Below the pieces are notes generated by a model. The model was not told where the DNA came from, searched no databases, and saw nothing but the letters and a program-made list of their open reading frames with translations. Below are positions 1 to 11,193 of a stretch of DNA of 59,886 nt, in pieces. Made by a program: the position numbers and the translations under genes. Each line of letters begins with the position of its first letter. Within the stretch, counting starts at the first letter, position 1. The stretch comes from Flavobacteriaceae bacterium (lineage in GTDB: Bacteria; Bacteroidota; Bacteroidia; Flavobacteriales; Flavobacteriaceae), in the NCBI GenBank assembly GCA_002698745.1, contig PAAD01000010.1:1-59886 (forward strand), given 5' to 3'.

Positions 1-32
1 AGGAAATTTCTTGGTCTGGCCAAGAAAAAACA

Positions 33-491
33 ATGGGGCTTATAATCAGTATTTTACTCATTCAAATAATTGCCGTTTTTGGCGCATTGCTTTCTTCTAA
101 GCTTGCCAACAAATGGGGCAATATCAAAACCCTAATACTGCTAAATTGTATTTGGGTAATCTTGTGTATTAGTGCTTACTTTATTTATGAGCCTATTGAG
201 TTTTATTTGGTTGCTGCTTTTGTAGGTCTTTGTATGGGCGGCATACAATCCGTAGCGCGCTCAACTTATTCTCAGCTAATACCAGAAACTCTCGATACCA
301 CTTCATATTTTAGTTTCTACGACGTAGCAGAAAAGGTAGGTATCGTTATCGGTATGTTGATGTATGGCACCATTGACCAAATAACAGGGAGTATGCGAAA
401 TGCTTTATTCTTTTTTGTACTCTTTTTCTTCTCTGGGGCAGTTTTGTTAGTCCGATTGTATAAAAACGATAAATCCCTCACCTCAAGTTAG
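33..491 (+). CDS. MFS transporter, UMF1-like, C-terminal part (5' end probably outside window)
   Basis: Hydrophobic multi-TM protein with GGIQSVARSTYSQLIPE motif; the ORF begins near the window edge, so the listed start is probably internal. Confidence 0.7.
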   Translation: MGLIISILLIQIIAVFGALLSSKLANKWGNIKTLILLNCIWVILCISAYFIYEPIEFYLVAAFVGLCMGGIQSVARSTYSQLIPETLDTTSYFSFYDVAEKVGIVIGMLMYGTIDQITGSMRNALFFFVLFFFSGAVLLVRLYKNDKSLTSS

Positions 492-735
492 TATTTACTG
501 ACCTTCAATGAACCAATAATTTTTTTCTTAATACCGTTAATATATTTATTTAACATCTCAAATAAATAACCTGAGATTTAAATTATCATAAAGTTTTTAA
601 ATCCACTATTAGATCTCCAGAATTTGAAATGTTAGCGGCTACTTGATTTAAATCTAGCCGTTTCCAACAAAAAAGAATGTTTATGTTTTAATGATTTTTA
701 GATATTGATTACAATTTTTAAACTAAATTCTAAAG

Positions 736-751
736 TGGCACAGATTTTGAA
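736..751 (+). promoter_or_regulatory. Candidate promoter element TGGCAC-N5-TTGAA upstream of lon
   Basis: TGGCAC (736-741), AGATT, TTGAA (747-751); same elements and spacing as upstream of dnaK. Confidence 0.45.
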
Positions 752-831
752 AATTATTATATAATATTGTTAAATAGCTGTTTTTAGGTTTTTTGTTTTA
801 AAATCGGACAAAATGGCACTCATAAATTCTG

Positions 832-3282
832 ATGTTTCAAAAAAATATTTTATCTCCTGGTTCCCTTTTACCTCAAGATTTAGAAGATGAAGCGGATTTG
901 ATTCCATTAATGACTTCAGATGACGAGCAAGCTATGCTCAAAGAACCTCTTCCAGAAGAGCTACCAATACTCCCTTTAAAAAACACTGTATTGTTTCCCG
1001 GTGTAGTGATTCCTATTACTGCTAGTAGGGATCGTTCCGTAAAGCTTATCAAAGAAGTAAATAAGGGGAGTAAAATTCTTGGAGTAATTGCTCAACAAAA
1101 TGGCGATACCAAATCTCCCTCCCCAAAAGATTTATTTCAAAAAGGAACTCTTGCGAAAGTTTTACGAGTACTTAAAATGCCTGATGGTAACACCACGGTT
1201 ATCCTACAAGGAAAAAAGCGATTTGAAACTACGGCATATACTCGTGAACACCCTTTTTTAAAGGCTGAGATCAAAGGACTTAATGAAGTGCGACCAGAAG
1301 AAGGGGATCCAAATTTTGATGCAATAATTGAATCTATACGTGATTTGGCATTAAAAATCATTTCTCAAAACCCTGAGATACCCACTGAGGCATCTTTTGC
1401 TATCAAAAATATTCAAAGCAATACATTCTTGGTAAATTTTGTTTCCTCTAATATGAATATGTCAGTAGCTGAAAAGCAAGAAATAATGGAAATAGACCAA
1501 TTGGAAAAACGCGCCATGTTGTGTTTGAAGAAAATGAATATTGAATATCAGAAGCTTTCTCTAAAAAATGATATTCAAAGTAAAGTACGTACAGATTTAG
1601 ACCAACAACAGCGCGAATATTTCTTGCATCAACAAATGAAAACTATCCAAGAAGAGCTGGGTGACGTTTCTTATGACCAAGAGTTGCACGAGATGCGCGA
1701 CCGTGCTAAGACCAAATCTTGGAATGATAAAGTAGCTACGCATTTTAAGAAAGAACTTGCGAAGCTTGAACGGATGAATCCTCAGGTGGCTGAATATTCA
1801 GTACAGCGCAACTACTTGGACTTATATTTAGACTTACCTTGGAACACATATTCTGAAGATTCGTTTGATTTGGACAGGGCACAGAAAATTTTAGACCGAG
1901 ACCATTTTGGTTTGGATAAGGTCAAACAGCGTATAATTGAACATTTGGCCGTACTTAAGTTACGCAAAGACATGAAATCACCCATCATTTGTTTGGTGGG
2001 CCCACCTGGTGTTGGAAAGACCTCATTAGGTAAATCTGTAGCTGAAGCCTTAGGTAGAAAATACGTTCGTATGTCTTTAGGTGGAATGCGCGACGAAGCA
2101 GAAATACGCGGACACCGTAAAACATATATTGGCGCTATGCCGGGTAGGTTAGTGCAAAATATAAAGAAGGCCAGCACATCAAACCCTGTGTTTGTACTCG
2201 ATGAGCTAGATAAGCTTGCAGAAAGTGCACACGGCGATCCATCATCAGCCATGCTAGAGGTATTGGATCCAGAACAAAATACGAATTTTTATGATAATTA
2301 TTTGGAAACAGGCTATGATCTTTCAAAGGTGATGTTTATAGCTACTGCGAACGGTCTTTCGTCCATACAACCTGCATTACGGGATCGTATGGAAATCATT
2401 GAAGTAACGGGATATACAATAGACGAGAAAGTACAAATTGGATTGCGCTATTTATTACCAAAACAACTTAAAGAAAATGGACTAAAAAATTCAGCGGTTA
2501 AACTCCCTAAAGCAACCATGCAACATATCGTGGCTGGATACACTCGCGAGTCAGGAGTAAGAGGTCTTGAAAAACAAATTGCAAAGGTAGTACGTCACTT
2601 TGCAATTCTAGAGGCAAAGGAAACACCAAGAGCTTCCAAACTACCAACTGAGGAGCTTGAGTCAATAATGGGGCCTGCAAAGATGTTGCGAAACACCTAT
2701 GAAAATAACAATGTAGCTGGAGTTGTCACCGGTCTTGCATGGACAAGTCTAGGAGGTGATATTTTATTCATTGAATCATCAATCAGCAAAGGCAAAGGGG
2801 TATTGTCTATTACCGGAAACTTGGGGAAGGTAATGAAAGAATCTGCGACCATAGCACTACAATATATTAAGGCACATGCTTCTGAGCTAGCTATTGAAGA
2901 AGACTTCTTTTCTAAGTATAATTTTCACATCCACGTGCCCGAAGGTGCAACCCCTAAAGACGGTCCCAGTGCAGGGATTACCATGATTACTTCTTTGGTT
3001 TCGAGTATACTTAAACGCAAGGTCAAAAACCGTATTGCTATGACAGGTGAAATTACCTTGCGGGGTAAGGTATTGCCAGTTGGCGGTATCAAGGAAAAGA
3101 TACTTGCAGCCAAGCGTGCCAACATAAAAGAAATTATTTTAAGTGAGAAAAATCAAACTGATATAAATGAGATTAATGCACGTTACCTTAAAGGCTTACA
3201 GTTTCATTTTGTAACATCTATTGATGAAGTACTTGCCATCGCCATCACCAAACAACGTGCATCGGGTACGAAAAAGCAATAA
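832..3282 (+). CDS. lon: ATP-dependent endopeptidase Lon
   Basis: [20 protein letters not shown]-domain, [13 protein letters not shown] Walker [10 protein letters not shown] Ser-Lys protease motif. Confidence 0.98.
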   Translation: MFQKNILSPGSLLPQDLEDEADLIPLMTSDDEQAMLKEPLPEELPILPLKNTVLFPGVVIPITASRDRSVKLIKEVNKGSKILGVIAQQNGDTKSPSPKDLFQKGTLAKVLRVLKMPDGNTTVILQGKKRFETTAYTREHPFLKAEIKGLNEVRPEEGDPNFDAIIESIRDLALKIISQNPEIPTEASFAIKNIQSNTFLVNFVSSNMNMSVAEKQEIMEIDQLEKRAMLCLKKMNIEYQKLSLKNDIQSKVRTDLDQQQREYFLHQQMKTIQEELGDVSYDQELHEMRDRAKTKSWNDKVATHFKKELAKLERMNPQVAEYSVQRNYLDLYLDLPWNTYSEDSFDLDRAQKILDRDHFGLDKVKQRIIEHLAVLKLRKDMKSPIICLVGPPGVGKTSLGKSVAEALGRKYVRMSLGGMRDEAEIRGHRKTYIGAMPGRLVQNIKKASTSNPVFVLDELDKLAESAHGDPSSAMLEVLDPEQNTNFYDNYLETGYDLSKVMFIATANGLSSIQPALRDRMEIIEVTGYTIDEKVQIGLRYLLPKQLKENGLKNSAVKLPKATMQHIVAGYTRESGVRGLEKQIAKVVRHFAILEAKETPRASKLPTEELESIMGPAKMLRNTYENNNVAGVVTGLAWTSLGGDILFIESSISKGKGVLSITGNLGKVMKESATIALQYIKAHASELAIEEDFFSKYNFHIHVPEGATPKDGPSAGITMITSLVSSILKRKVKNRIAMTGEITLRGKVLPVGGIKEKILAAKRANIKEIILSEKNQTDINEINARYLKGLQFHFVTSIDEVLAIAITKQRASGTKKQ

Positions 3283-3299
3283 TTTGCGTTTTTTGAGGG

Positions 3300-4313
3300 A
3301 TGAAGCAATTTGCTGTTTGTTGGTTGTTGGGCTGCTCAGCTTTTTTGAGCGCACAAATTGGGGGTGACGCTACATTTCGCTTTTTGGAACTTTCCAATTC
3401 CCCACGACAACTCGCATTAGGTGATCCCATAACCCTTCAAGATATGGATATCAGTACCGCCCTCGCAAACCCAGCGATGATTCGAGGTGAGCAAGGAGGT
3501 CAAGTTATGGTCAATTATGAGCCTTATTTTGATGGCATAAGTCGCGGAACTGCTGCCTACGCATATGCGTTCAACAGGCAAAAAGCGTTGGTCTTTGATG
3601 TCAATTATATTAATTATGGCAATTTTGATGGCGCCGACCCTTTAGGTAATCCAACAGGGAGTTTTACGGGGAGCGAGGTAGCTCTTGGTATTGCAAGTTC
3701 TCACTATTTTATCCGCCAAAACATATATCTCGGGGCGCGTTTGCGCTACACGCTGTCTAATTTAGAGACGTATACCTCAACTGCCCTTTCGGGCGATATA
3801 GGATTGTATTTTAGTGGTATTACTAAGGCTTGGCGAATTGCATTGGTCTATCAGCATATGGGAAGTCAATTGACGGCCTACGATGATGTGTTTGAACCTT
3901 TACCCGCTAATCTAAGCTTGGGTATTTCTAGTGCACTTAAATACTTGCCCTTACGCTGGCATCTAACATTTCATCACCTAAATAAATATCCCTTGTATTT
4001 TGATAATACCGAGGATGTAAGTCAAACTTTAGGGGGTGGTACCAACCAAAAACCTGCGGGTTTAACTAAGAAATTATTGCGTCATACGTCATTCGGCGTT
4101 GAGCTTTTTCCAGCGTCTTTGTTTTCCATTCGTTTGGGGTATCATGCCCAGCGAGCAGCAGAATTGCGTATTTTAGAGCTACGTAATTTTTCAGGTCTTT
4201 CGTTTGGCGTAGGTATGCAACTGCGAGGTTTGCGGTTCCAAATAAGTCATGCACGCTATAACATAGCTGGAAACCGTACGTTTTTGGGATTAACCTTAGA
4301 GCCAAAACGATGA
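3300..4313 (+). CDS. porQ: Type IX secretion system protein PorQ
   Basis: Signal peptide, beta-barrel-like, GGDATFRFLELSNSPRQLALGD start typical of PorQ; directly upstream of cmk. Confidence 0.85.
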   Translation: MKQFAVCWLLGCSAFLSAQIGGDATFRFLELSNSPRQLALGDPITLQDMDISTALANPAMIRGEQGGQVMVNYEPYFDGISRGTAAYAYAFNRQKALVFDVNYINYGNFDGADPLGNPTGSFTGSEVALGIASSHYFIRQNIYLGARLRYTLSNLETYTSTALSGDIGLYFSGITKAWRIALVYQHMGSQLTAYDDVFEPLPANLSLGISSALKYLPLRWHLTFHHLNKYPLYFDNTEDVSQTLGGGTNQKPAGLTKKLLRHTSFGVELFPASLFSIRLGYHAQRAAELRILELRNFSGLSFGVGMQLRGLRFQISHARYNIAGNRTFLGLTLEPKR

Positions 4314-4981
4314 AAAAACACTTTGTAATTGCCATAGATGGTGCATCTTCAACAGGTAAAAGTACCTTAGCTAAGGGACTTGCCAAGGCATTGGATCTTG
4401 CACATGTAGATTCAGGCGCCATGTACCGAGGAATTACCCTCTATGCTCAGCAAAACGGCCTTCTCGTAAATAATAAATTGAATACCAAAGCCCTATTGTC
4501 GCAATTGGACGACATTAATTTGTATTTTGAAGGCGATACTTTTAAGTTGAATGGAGTTGATGTAAGCACTCAAATACGCAGTATGCAGGTTTCTGAAGCC
4601 GTAAGCTTGGTGGCAACCATACCGGAAATACGATCCTTTTTGGTTGCACAACAACGTATTATTGGCACTAACCAATCTGTTGTAATGGATGGTCGTGACA
4701 TAGGTACAGTTGTGTTTCCAAAAGCTGACTTAAAACTTTTTTTAGTTGCAGATGTCAATATTAGGGTGCAGCGTCGCTTTGATGAGCTTAATACTCAAAA
4801 TACAACTACTTCTGTAAAGGAGGTATTTAACAATCTTGTGGAGCGTGATCATCTTGATAGTACTCGCGCTGATTCACCTCTTGTACAGGCAGATGACGCC
4901 ATTCTACTCGATGCCACACAGTTCACGGTTGAAAGTATGCTAGACCATGTATTGGACTTGGTAGCCAAACGCCTGGGCTAG
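4310..4981 (+). CDS. cmk: (d)CMP kinase
   Basis: IAIDGASSTGKSTLAKGLAKAL P-loop, HVDSGAMYRGIT, MDGRDIGTVVFP. Confidence 0.96.
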   Translation: MKKHFVIAIDGASSTGKSTLAKGLAKALDLAHVDSGAMYRGITLYAQQNGLLVNNKLNTKALLSQLDDINLYFEGDTFKLNGVDVSTQIRSMQVSEAVSLVATIPEIRSFLVAQQRIIGTNQSVVMDGRDIGTVVFPKADLKLFLVADVNIRVQRRFDELNTQNTTTSVKEVFNNLVERDHLDSTRADSPLVQADDAILLDATQFTVESMLDHVLDLVAKRLG

Positions 4982-4987
4982 GTTTTG

Positions 4988-4995
4988 TACATTTG
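4988..4995 (+). promoter_or_regulatory. Bacteroidota-type -7 element TACATTTG
   Basis: Matches TAnnTTTG; 20 nt upstream of the SMP-30 ORF. Confidence 0.4.
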
Positions 4996-5014
4996 ATGCC
5001 CCAATTGAAAACAT

Positions 5015-6034
5015 ATGTTCAAACAAATAATTTGTGTTCTTACCAATACGCTACTGCTTATTTCGTGCACCAATAAAACTAAGACTCAAGAAAATAAGAC
5101 TATCCATAGCATTGCTGAGCAGTTTAACGTTAGCATACACGACGATGCAGCACGATCTCTAATAGATTCTAACGCTTCTTTTGAAATTCTGGCTACTGGA
5201 TTTAAATGGAGTGAAGGCCCATTGTGGGTGCCAGACCTACAAGCATTGATCTTTTCCGATGTACCTACAAATAAGATCTACAAATGGAGTGAGCAGGATA
5301 GCCTAAGTATTTACCTCGAATATGCTGGACATACAGGTGAGAGAAACAAAGAGTCTGAAAGAGGCTCAAACGGCTTATTTTTGTTTAAGGAAAACAAGTT
5401 GTTGTTATGTCAGCATGGTGATAGGCGTATCGCTCTTCTCGATGCCGAAATAAACCAAGCAAAGCCCCGGTTTATAACTATAGCTGACTCATATGACAAC
5501 AAACGCTTTAACAGTCCTAATGATTTGGATGTGGATATTGATGGGAATATTTATTTTACTGATCCACCATATGGTCAACCTGGTACTAAAACAGCAGAAA
5601 TTGGTGTTAACGGTGTGTTTAAAGTTGGGCCAAGCGGCAAAGTTTCCATATTGATTGACAGTCTCAATCGACCAAATGGTATTGCCTTATCACTCGATTC
5701 AAAAACGCTGTATGTCAATCAGTCTGATAAAGAGAATCCCTTTTTATACAGTTACGAAATTGCAGCAGATGGGACACTCAAAAACGGGAAGATCTTATTT
5801 GATTTTAGGCCATTCACTGCTCAATACAAAGGCCTGCCTGACGGATTAAAAATTCACAAGAATGGTAACATATTTGCTACTGGTCCAGGAGGTGTGTATA
5901 TCATAAGTCCAGTGGGGAAACACCTAGCCACCATTGAGACTGGGAAGCGTACAGCCAATTGTGCTTTTGATTCCGACCAAACATATTTATACACCACTAC
6001 AACAGATATGCTCCTTCGGGTTAGGTTGAAATAG
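5015..6034 (+). CDS. SMP-30/gluconolactonase/LRE family lipoprotein
   Basis: Lipobox-like LLLISC; KWSEGPLW, FNSPNDLDVDIDGNIYFTDPPYG, RPNGIALS motifs. Confidence 0.9.
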   Translation: MFKQIICVLTNTLLLISCTNKTKTQENKTIHSIAEQFNVSIHDDAARSLIDSNASFEILATGFKWSEGPLWVPDLQALIFSDVPTNKIYKWSEQDSLSIYLEYAGHTGERNKESERGSNGLFLFKENKLLLCQHGDRRIALLDAEINQAKPRFITIADSYDNKRFNSPNDLDVDIDGNIYFTDPPYGQPGTKTAEIGVNGVFKVGPSGKVSILIDSLNRPNGIALSLDSKTLYVNQSDKENPFLYSYEIAADGTLKNGKILFDFRPFTAQYKGLPDGLKIHKNGNIFATGPGGVYIISPVGKHLATIETGKRTANCAFDSDQTYLYTTTTDMLLRVRLK

Positions 6035-6101
6035 ATTTTTATTCAACGGTTGTATTCTTACAACTCTAAAAAAATAGTTTGGACATCTTGGAGAAAGACA
6101 T

Positions 6102-6109
6102 TACATTTG
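6102..6109 (+). promoter_or_regulatory. Bacteroidota-type -7 element TACATTTG (rpsA promoter)
   Basis: TTTG at 6078-6081 followed ~20 nt later by TACATTTG, a -33/-7 arrangement. Confidence 0.5.
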
Positions 6110-6220
6110 CCATCCTCTTGGGAAGCGCTTTAGAGTAATGCAAGAGTATAAAAAACAAATAATCCTTCTGTAAGGTTGCGCCTTTTACTCCACTAAACAG
6201 AATACAAATATTACCGCAGC

Positions 6221-8098
6221 ATGGCTAACAAAAAACAAGCTGTAGAAGCGATAACTGAAGAAGTTGATGCTAAAACAGAAATCGCCACAGAGACTATAGA
6301 AGCTCAACCCGAGAATGAAGAGACAGCAACTCCTCAAAAACATTCCACACCAACCGTTTCACCTGAAGAATTCCTTTCCAATTTTAATTGGCAAAATTTC
6401 GAAGAGGGTATTGAAGCCGTTGAGGATGATAAATTAAAGGAGTTCGAACAACTCGTTTCTGAAAATTTTGTAGATACTCACGGCGCAGATGTTGTTGTTG
6501 GAAAAGTCATTCACATGACTGATCGCGAAGCCATTATTGATATAAACGCCAAATCAGAAGGAGTTATTTCACTTAATGAATTCCGTTACAATCCTGAACT
6601 TAAAGTTGGGGATACGGTCGAGGTAATGATCGACACACGTGAAGACAAAACAGGACAACTTGTATTATCACATCGTAAAGCACGTACGATAATGGCATGG
6701 GATCGTGTTAATTCTGCTCATGATAACCAAGAGGTTGTTACTGGCTTTGTTAAGTGCCGAACTAAAGGTGGAATGATTGTAGATGTATTTGGTATTGAAG
6801 CATTCTTGCCTGGTTCTCAAATTGATGTTAAACCAATTCGCGATTACGATCAGTACGTGAACAAAAACATGGAGTTCAAGATTGTCAAAATTAATCATGA
6901 ATTCAAAAATGTTGTGGTATCCCATAAAGCACTGATTGAAGCTGATATTGAAGAGCAGAAAAAAGAGATTATTGCACAACTTGAAAAAGGACAAGTGCTA
7001 GAGGGAACTGTAAAAAACATAACTTCTTACGGAGTGTTTATAGATCTTGGAGGTGTTGATGGACTGGTACATATTACCGATTTATCTTGGAATCGCATTA
7101 GCCATCCAAGTGAAATTTTGGAGGTAGAGCAAAAACTCAATGTGGTCATTCTTGACTTTGATGACGATAAATCACGTATTCAACTTGGTGTGAAGCAATT
7201 ATCGAAGCACCCATGGGAAGCTATTGACGAGAAAATGAATGAGGGCGAAAAAGTTAAAGGAAAAGTTACTGTAATCGCTGATTACGGAGCATTTGTTGAA
7301 GTAGCTCCGGGTGTTGAGGGTCTTGTTCATGTTTCTGAAATGTCTTGGAGTACGCACTTGCGTTCTGCACAAGACTTTGTTAAAGTTGGAGACGAGCTAG
7401 AGGCAGTAATCCTAAACCTTGATCGCGAAAATCGCAAAATGTCTTTGGGTATTAAACAACTTTCACAAGATCCTTGGACCGATATTACTATCAAATATCC
7501 ATTGGGCTCTAAACATACAGGTATTGTTCGCAACTACACTAACTTCGGTGTGTTTGTTGAATTAGAAGAGGGTATTGACGGATTAATTTATATTTCTGAC
7601 TTATCTTGGACAAAAAAAGTAAAACATCCTTCAGAAGTAGTTACTGTTGGACAAGAGCTTGAAGTAATTGTTCTAGAATTAGACGTTGAAGGTCGTAAGC
7701 TCAGTCTTGGACATAAACAAACAACGGACAACCCTTGGGAGAAATACGCTAAAACATATGGTGAAGGTTCTAATCATGAACTTGCTGTTACAGAAATCGT
7801 TGACAAAGGGGCTACAATTGTACTTAACGATGACATCACTGCATTTGTTCCAGGACGTCACTTAGAAAAGCAAGACGGCAGTAAACTTGTTAAAGGTGAA
7901 TCAGCTAATTTCAAAGTTATTGAATTCAATAAAGACTTTAAGCGCGTTGTAATGTCCCACGCAGCAGTTTACAAAGGCATTGAGGCTGATAATGTGAAAA
8001 AATCTAAACGTAAAATGTCTGATAATACAGAAAAATCTACCCTTGGTGATTTAGATGCACTTGCAGATCTTAAGCGTAAATTAGATGGCAAACCATAA
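6221..8098 (+). CDS. rpsA: 30S ribosomal protein S1
   Basis: Repeated S1 RNA-binding domains (VKNITSYGVFIDLGGVDGLVHITDLSW etc.). Confidence 0.97.
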   Translation: MANKKQAVEAITEEVDAKTEIATETIEAQPENEETATPQKHSTPTVSPEEFLSNFNWQNFEEGIEAVEDDKLKEFEQLVSENFVDTHGADVVVGKVIHMTDREAIIDINAKSEGVISLNEFRYNPELKVGDTVEVMIDTREDKTGQLVLSHRKARTIMAWDRVNSAHDNQEVVTGFVKCRTKGGMIVDVFGIEAFLPGSQIDVKPIRDYDQYVNKNMEFKIVKINHEFKNVVVSHKALIEADIEEQKKEIIAQLEKGQVLEGTVKNITSYGVFIDLGGVDGLVHITDLSWNRISHPSEILEVEQKLNVVILDFDDDKSRIQLGVKQLSKHPWEAIDEKMNEGEKVKGKVTVIADYGAFVEVAPGVEGLVHVSEMSWSTHLRSAQDFVKVGDELEAVILNLDRENRKMSLGIKQLSQDPWTDITIKYPLGSKHTGIVRNYTNFGVFVELEEGIDGLIYISDLSWTKKVKHPSEVVTVGQELEVIVLELDVEGRKLSLGHKQTTDNPWEKYAKTYGEGSNHELAVTEIVDKGATIVLNDDITAFVPGRHLEKQDGSKLVKGESANFKVIEFNKDFKRVVMSHAAVYKGIEADNVKKSKRKMSDNTEKSTLGDLDALADLKRKLDGKP

Positions 8099-8146
8099 CA
8101 AATTAAAAGAGAAGTAAATAAAGGGGGTCGATTATATGCACTCTTT

Positions 8147-9205
8147 TTAACTAATAATGTTGGCAATAAAATCGCCTACATCTGAAGTGGTATAATTGTT
8201 AAGTGGGAATATTTCCGGTGTGCAAACTCCTTTTTCAAGTGCCAATACCACTGCATTTCGAACGGCTGTAGATTCGTCATCCATACCAAAGTGCGTAAGC
8301 ATCATAGAAGCAGATAAAATCATGGCAATGGGGTTAGCAATACCTTTTCCTGCTCCCTGTGGGAAAGAACCATGAATGGGCTCAAACAAAGCATGTGTTT
8401 CCCCAATAGAAGCGGAAGGTAGTAATCCAATAGATCCTCCAATAACGCTTCCTTCATCAGATATAATATCACCAAATAAGTTGCTAGTTAGCATTACGTC
8501 AAATTGGTTTGGCGCCAATATCATTTGCATTGCAGCGTTGTCAACAAACAAGTAGCGGAGTTCAACATCACTATAAGTCTCTTCATGCATTGCCGTTATA
8601 ACACGACGCCACAAACGTGATGTCTCTAACACGTTCGCTTTATCAACTAGAGTTAGTATGTTGCGTCTTTTTCGTGCAGCAGCAAATGCTTTGTGTGCTA
8701 TGCGTTCAATTTCGACCTTGCTATATTGACACAAATCGGAAGCCGTATTTTTATCAGCCGATAATTTCTTCTCTCCAAAGTAAATACCGCCCGTTAGTTC
8801 ACGATACATTTCAAAGTCGGTGCCTTTGACTCGTTCTTCTTTTAGGGGGGACTGATGTAATAAGGCATCAAAAGTTTTTACAGGTCTGATGTTACAAAAT
8901 AATCCTAAAGCTTTTCTAATAGTAAGCAAGCCTTGTTCTGGACGTACTTTTGCATTTGGATTGTTATCGTATTTGGGATCACCAATAGCTCCAAATAATA
9001 CAGCATCACTTTCCAAACTTGTTTTGAGTGTAGGTTCGGGAAGTGGGGTACCAGTTTTGTCAATGGCAATAGCACCTACGTCTGCATAATTATAGTTAAA
9101 CTCGTGATCGTAGGCTTTTGCCACGGCATCCAATACTTTGACAGCCTCTTGAACTATTTCAGGGCCAATACCATCTCCAGGAAGTACTGCTATATTTTTT
9201 TTCAT
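8147..9205 (-). CDS. leuB: 3-isopropylmalate dehydrogenase
   Basis: AVLPGDGIGPEIVQEAVKVL; LTSNLFGDIISDEGSVIGGSIGLLPSAS. Confidence 0.97.
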   Translation of the reverse strand: MKKNIAVLPGDGIGPEIVQEAVKVLDAVAKAYDHEFNYNYADVGAIAIDKTGTPLPEPTLKTSLESDAVLFGAIGDPKYDNNPNAKVRPEQGLLTIRKALGLFCNIRPVKTFDALLHQSPLKEERVKGTDFEMYRELTGGIYFGEKKLSADKNTASDLCQYSKVEIERIAHKAFAAARKRRNILTLVDKANVLETSRLWRRVITAMHEETYSDVELRYLFVDNAAMQMILAPNQFDVMLTSNLFGDIISDEGSVIGGSIGLLPSASIGETHALFEPIHGSFPQGAGKGIANPIAMILSASMMLTHFGMDDESTAVRNAVVLALEKGVCTPEIFPLNNYTTSDVGDFIANIIS

Positions 9206-9225
9206 GCTGGTTTATTAAATAGTAA

Positions 9226-9813
9226 TTAAGCACGTTTTTGTTCAAATGCTTCAATAGCCTCTCTTTGACTTATCAAATAATCGATGTCGTCATAGCCGTT
9301 TATCAAGCACATTTTTTTGTAGTCATTTATTTCGAACGATACTGTAATGTCTGCTGCATCAATGATTAGCTTTTGGTTTTCTAAATCGACCGTGGCTTTA
9401 ACAGCAGCATCTAGGTTTACAGCTGAAAATATGCTTTGTAAATTTTCCGGTGTAACCTGAATGGGGAGTATGCCGTTGTTGAGGGCATTTCCTTTAAAGA
9501 TATCGGCAAAAAAGCTTGAAATTACCACCTTGAAACCATAATCGGCAAGAGCCCAAGCCGCGTGTTCTCTGCTTGATCCGCAGCCAAAATTATTCCCTGC
9601 TACTAAGATTGCCCCGCTGTATTTTGTTTGGTTTAAGGTGAAGTCCTCTTTGGTTTGTCCGTCAGTTGTAAAACGCCAATCCCGAAATAGGTTTTCACCA
9701 AATCCTTTTCGGTCTGTAGCTTTTAAGAAGCGTGCAGGAATGATTTGATCTGTGTCCACGTTTTCCACTGTTAGTGGAACCATGCTGCTTTTAAGAAGTG
9801 TAAACTTTTCCAT
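9226..9813 (-). CDS. leuD: 3-isopropylmalate dehydratase small subunit
   Basis: [30 protein letters not shown]. Confidence 0.97.
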   Translation of the reverse strand: MEKFTLLKSSMVPLTVENVDTDQIIPARFLKATDRKGFGENLFRDWRFTTDGQTKEDFTLNQTKYSGAILVAGNNFGCGSSREHAAWALADYGFKVVISSFFADIFKGNALNNGILPIQVTPENLQSIFSAVNLDAAVKATVDLENQKLIIDAADITVSFEINDYKKMCLINGYDDIDYLISQREAIEAFEQKRA

Positions 9814-11189
9814 TATGTTTGACTTACATCTACAATTTTTCCAGCTACTGCTGCCGCTGCTGCGGTAACAGGACTAGCCAATAAAGTTCGTGCACCCTGC
9901 CCTTGACGCCCTTCAAAGTTTCTGTTTGAGGTAGAAACGCAGTATGCACCAGCAGGAATTTTATCGTCATTCATTGCCAAACAAGCTGAACAGCCAGGTT
10001 GACGAAGCTTAAATCCAGCAGATTCAAATATTTTATCAAGACCTTCTGCTACAATCTGTTTTGCTACTTGTTGCGATCCAGGAACGATCAAAGCAGAAAC
10101 GTCAGGTGATTTTTGCTTTCCTTTGATATGCGCTGCAGCAGCTCTAAAGTCTTCAATTCTCGAATTGGTACAACTTCCAATAAATACATGACTAATGGGC
10201 ATATCGAGCAAATAGGTATCCGCTTCAAGCCCCATATATTCTAGTGATTTCACAAAACTAACATCGTTAGAAGAAGGAATTTTATCTACTATTTTTATAC
10301 CCATCCCAGGATTTGTACCATACGTGATCATGGGGCCTATATCAGCTGCATCAAAATTGTACTCTGCATCAAAAGAAGCACCTTCGTCAGTTGGTAAGGT
10401 TTTCCAATGCGTTATTTTTGCTTTTAGCGCTTTTCCTTTAGGCGCAAATTCACGTCCGCTTACATAGTCAAAAGTAGTTTGGTCTGGTGCAATCATGCCA
10501 CCTCGTGCGCCCATTTCAATGCTCATGTTACAGACCGTCATGCGCCCCTCCATGCTCATTTCTTCAAAAATATTTCCTGAAAACTCTACAAAGTATCCAG
10601 TACCAGCATCTGTTCCCAATTTGGCGATGACATAAAGCACTACATCTTTGGGTTCAACAGCTGGGTGTAGTTTACCTGAAACAACAATACGCATACTTTT
10701 AGGTTTGTCAACCAGTATACATTGACTCGCAAATACTTGCGCTACCTGGCTTGTTCCAATGCCAAAGGCAATGGCGCCAAAGGCGCCGTGTGTTGAGGAG
10801 TGACTGTCGCCACAAACCATGGTCATTCCTGGTTGGGTAACACCTAATTCCGGGCCTATAACATGAACAATTCCTTGAAAGGGATGTCCTAACCCAAACA
10901 GTTCAACACCGTATTCCTCACAGTTTTTGCTAAGCTGATTTACTTGCTTACGGGACAGTGCATCTTGGATGGGTAAATGTTGGTTTTCTGTGGGAACATT
11001 GTGATCGGCAGTGGCCACAACTTGTTGGGGCCTAAAGATCGAAATGCCTTTATCTTTTAGCATATTAAAAGCCTGTGGGCTAGTGACTTCGTGAATAAGG
11101 TGTTTGTCAATGTATAAAATGTCTGGACCATGCTTTACAGATGATATAACGTGAGTGTCCCAAACTTTATCAAAAAGTGTTTTTTTCAT
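9813..11189 (-). CDS. leuC: 3-isopropylmalate dehydratase large subunit
   Basis: [49 protein letters not shown]. Confidence 0.97.
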   Translation of the reverse strand: MKKTLFDKVWDTHVISSVKHGPDILYIDKHLIHEVTSPQAFNMLKDKGISIFRPQQVVATADHNVPTENQHLPIQDALSRKQVNQLSKNCEEYGVELFGLGHPFQGIVHVIGPELGVTQPGMTMVCGDSHSSTHGAFGAIAFGIGTSQVAQVFASQCILVDKPKSMRIVVSGKLHPAVEPKDVVLYVIAKLGTDAGTGYFVEFSGNIFEEMSMEGRMTVCNMSIEMGARGGMIAPDQTTFDYVSGREFAPKGKALKAKITHWKTLPTDEGASFDAEYNFDAADIGPMITYGTNPGMGIKIVDKIPSSNDVSFVKSLEYMGLEADTYLLDMPISHVFIGSCTNSRIEDFRAAAAHIKGKQKSPDVSALIVPGSQQVAKQIVAEGLDKIFESAGFKLRQPGCSACLAMNDDKIPAGAYCVSTSNRNFEGRQGQGARTLLASPVTAAAAAVAGKIVDVSQT

Positions 11190-11193
11190 AGAG

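Noticed and set aside
813-834. Second TGGCAC near the lon start (ATGGCACTCATAAATTC)
   Set aside because: No TTG at the required spacing and too close to the start codon.
1812-2252. 146-aa antisense ORF in lon (and many similar antisense/out-of-frame ORFs of 60-146 aa across the window, e.g. 4066-4422, 6668-6994, 28481-28888, 31620-32003)
   Set aside because: Fully embedded opposite strongly coding genes, low-complexity composition, no recognisable domain or signal.
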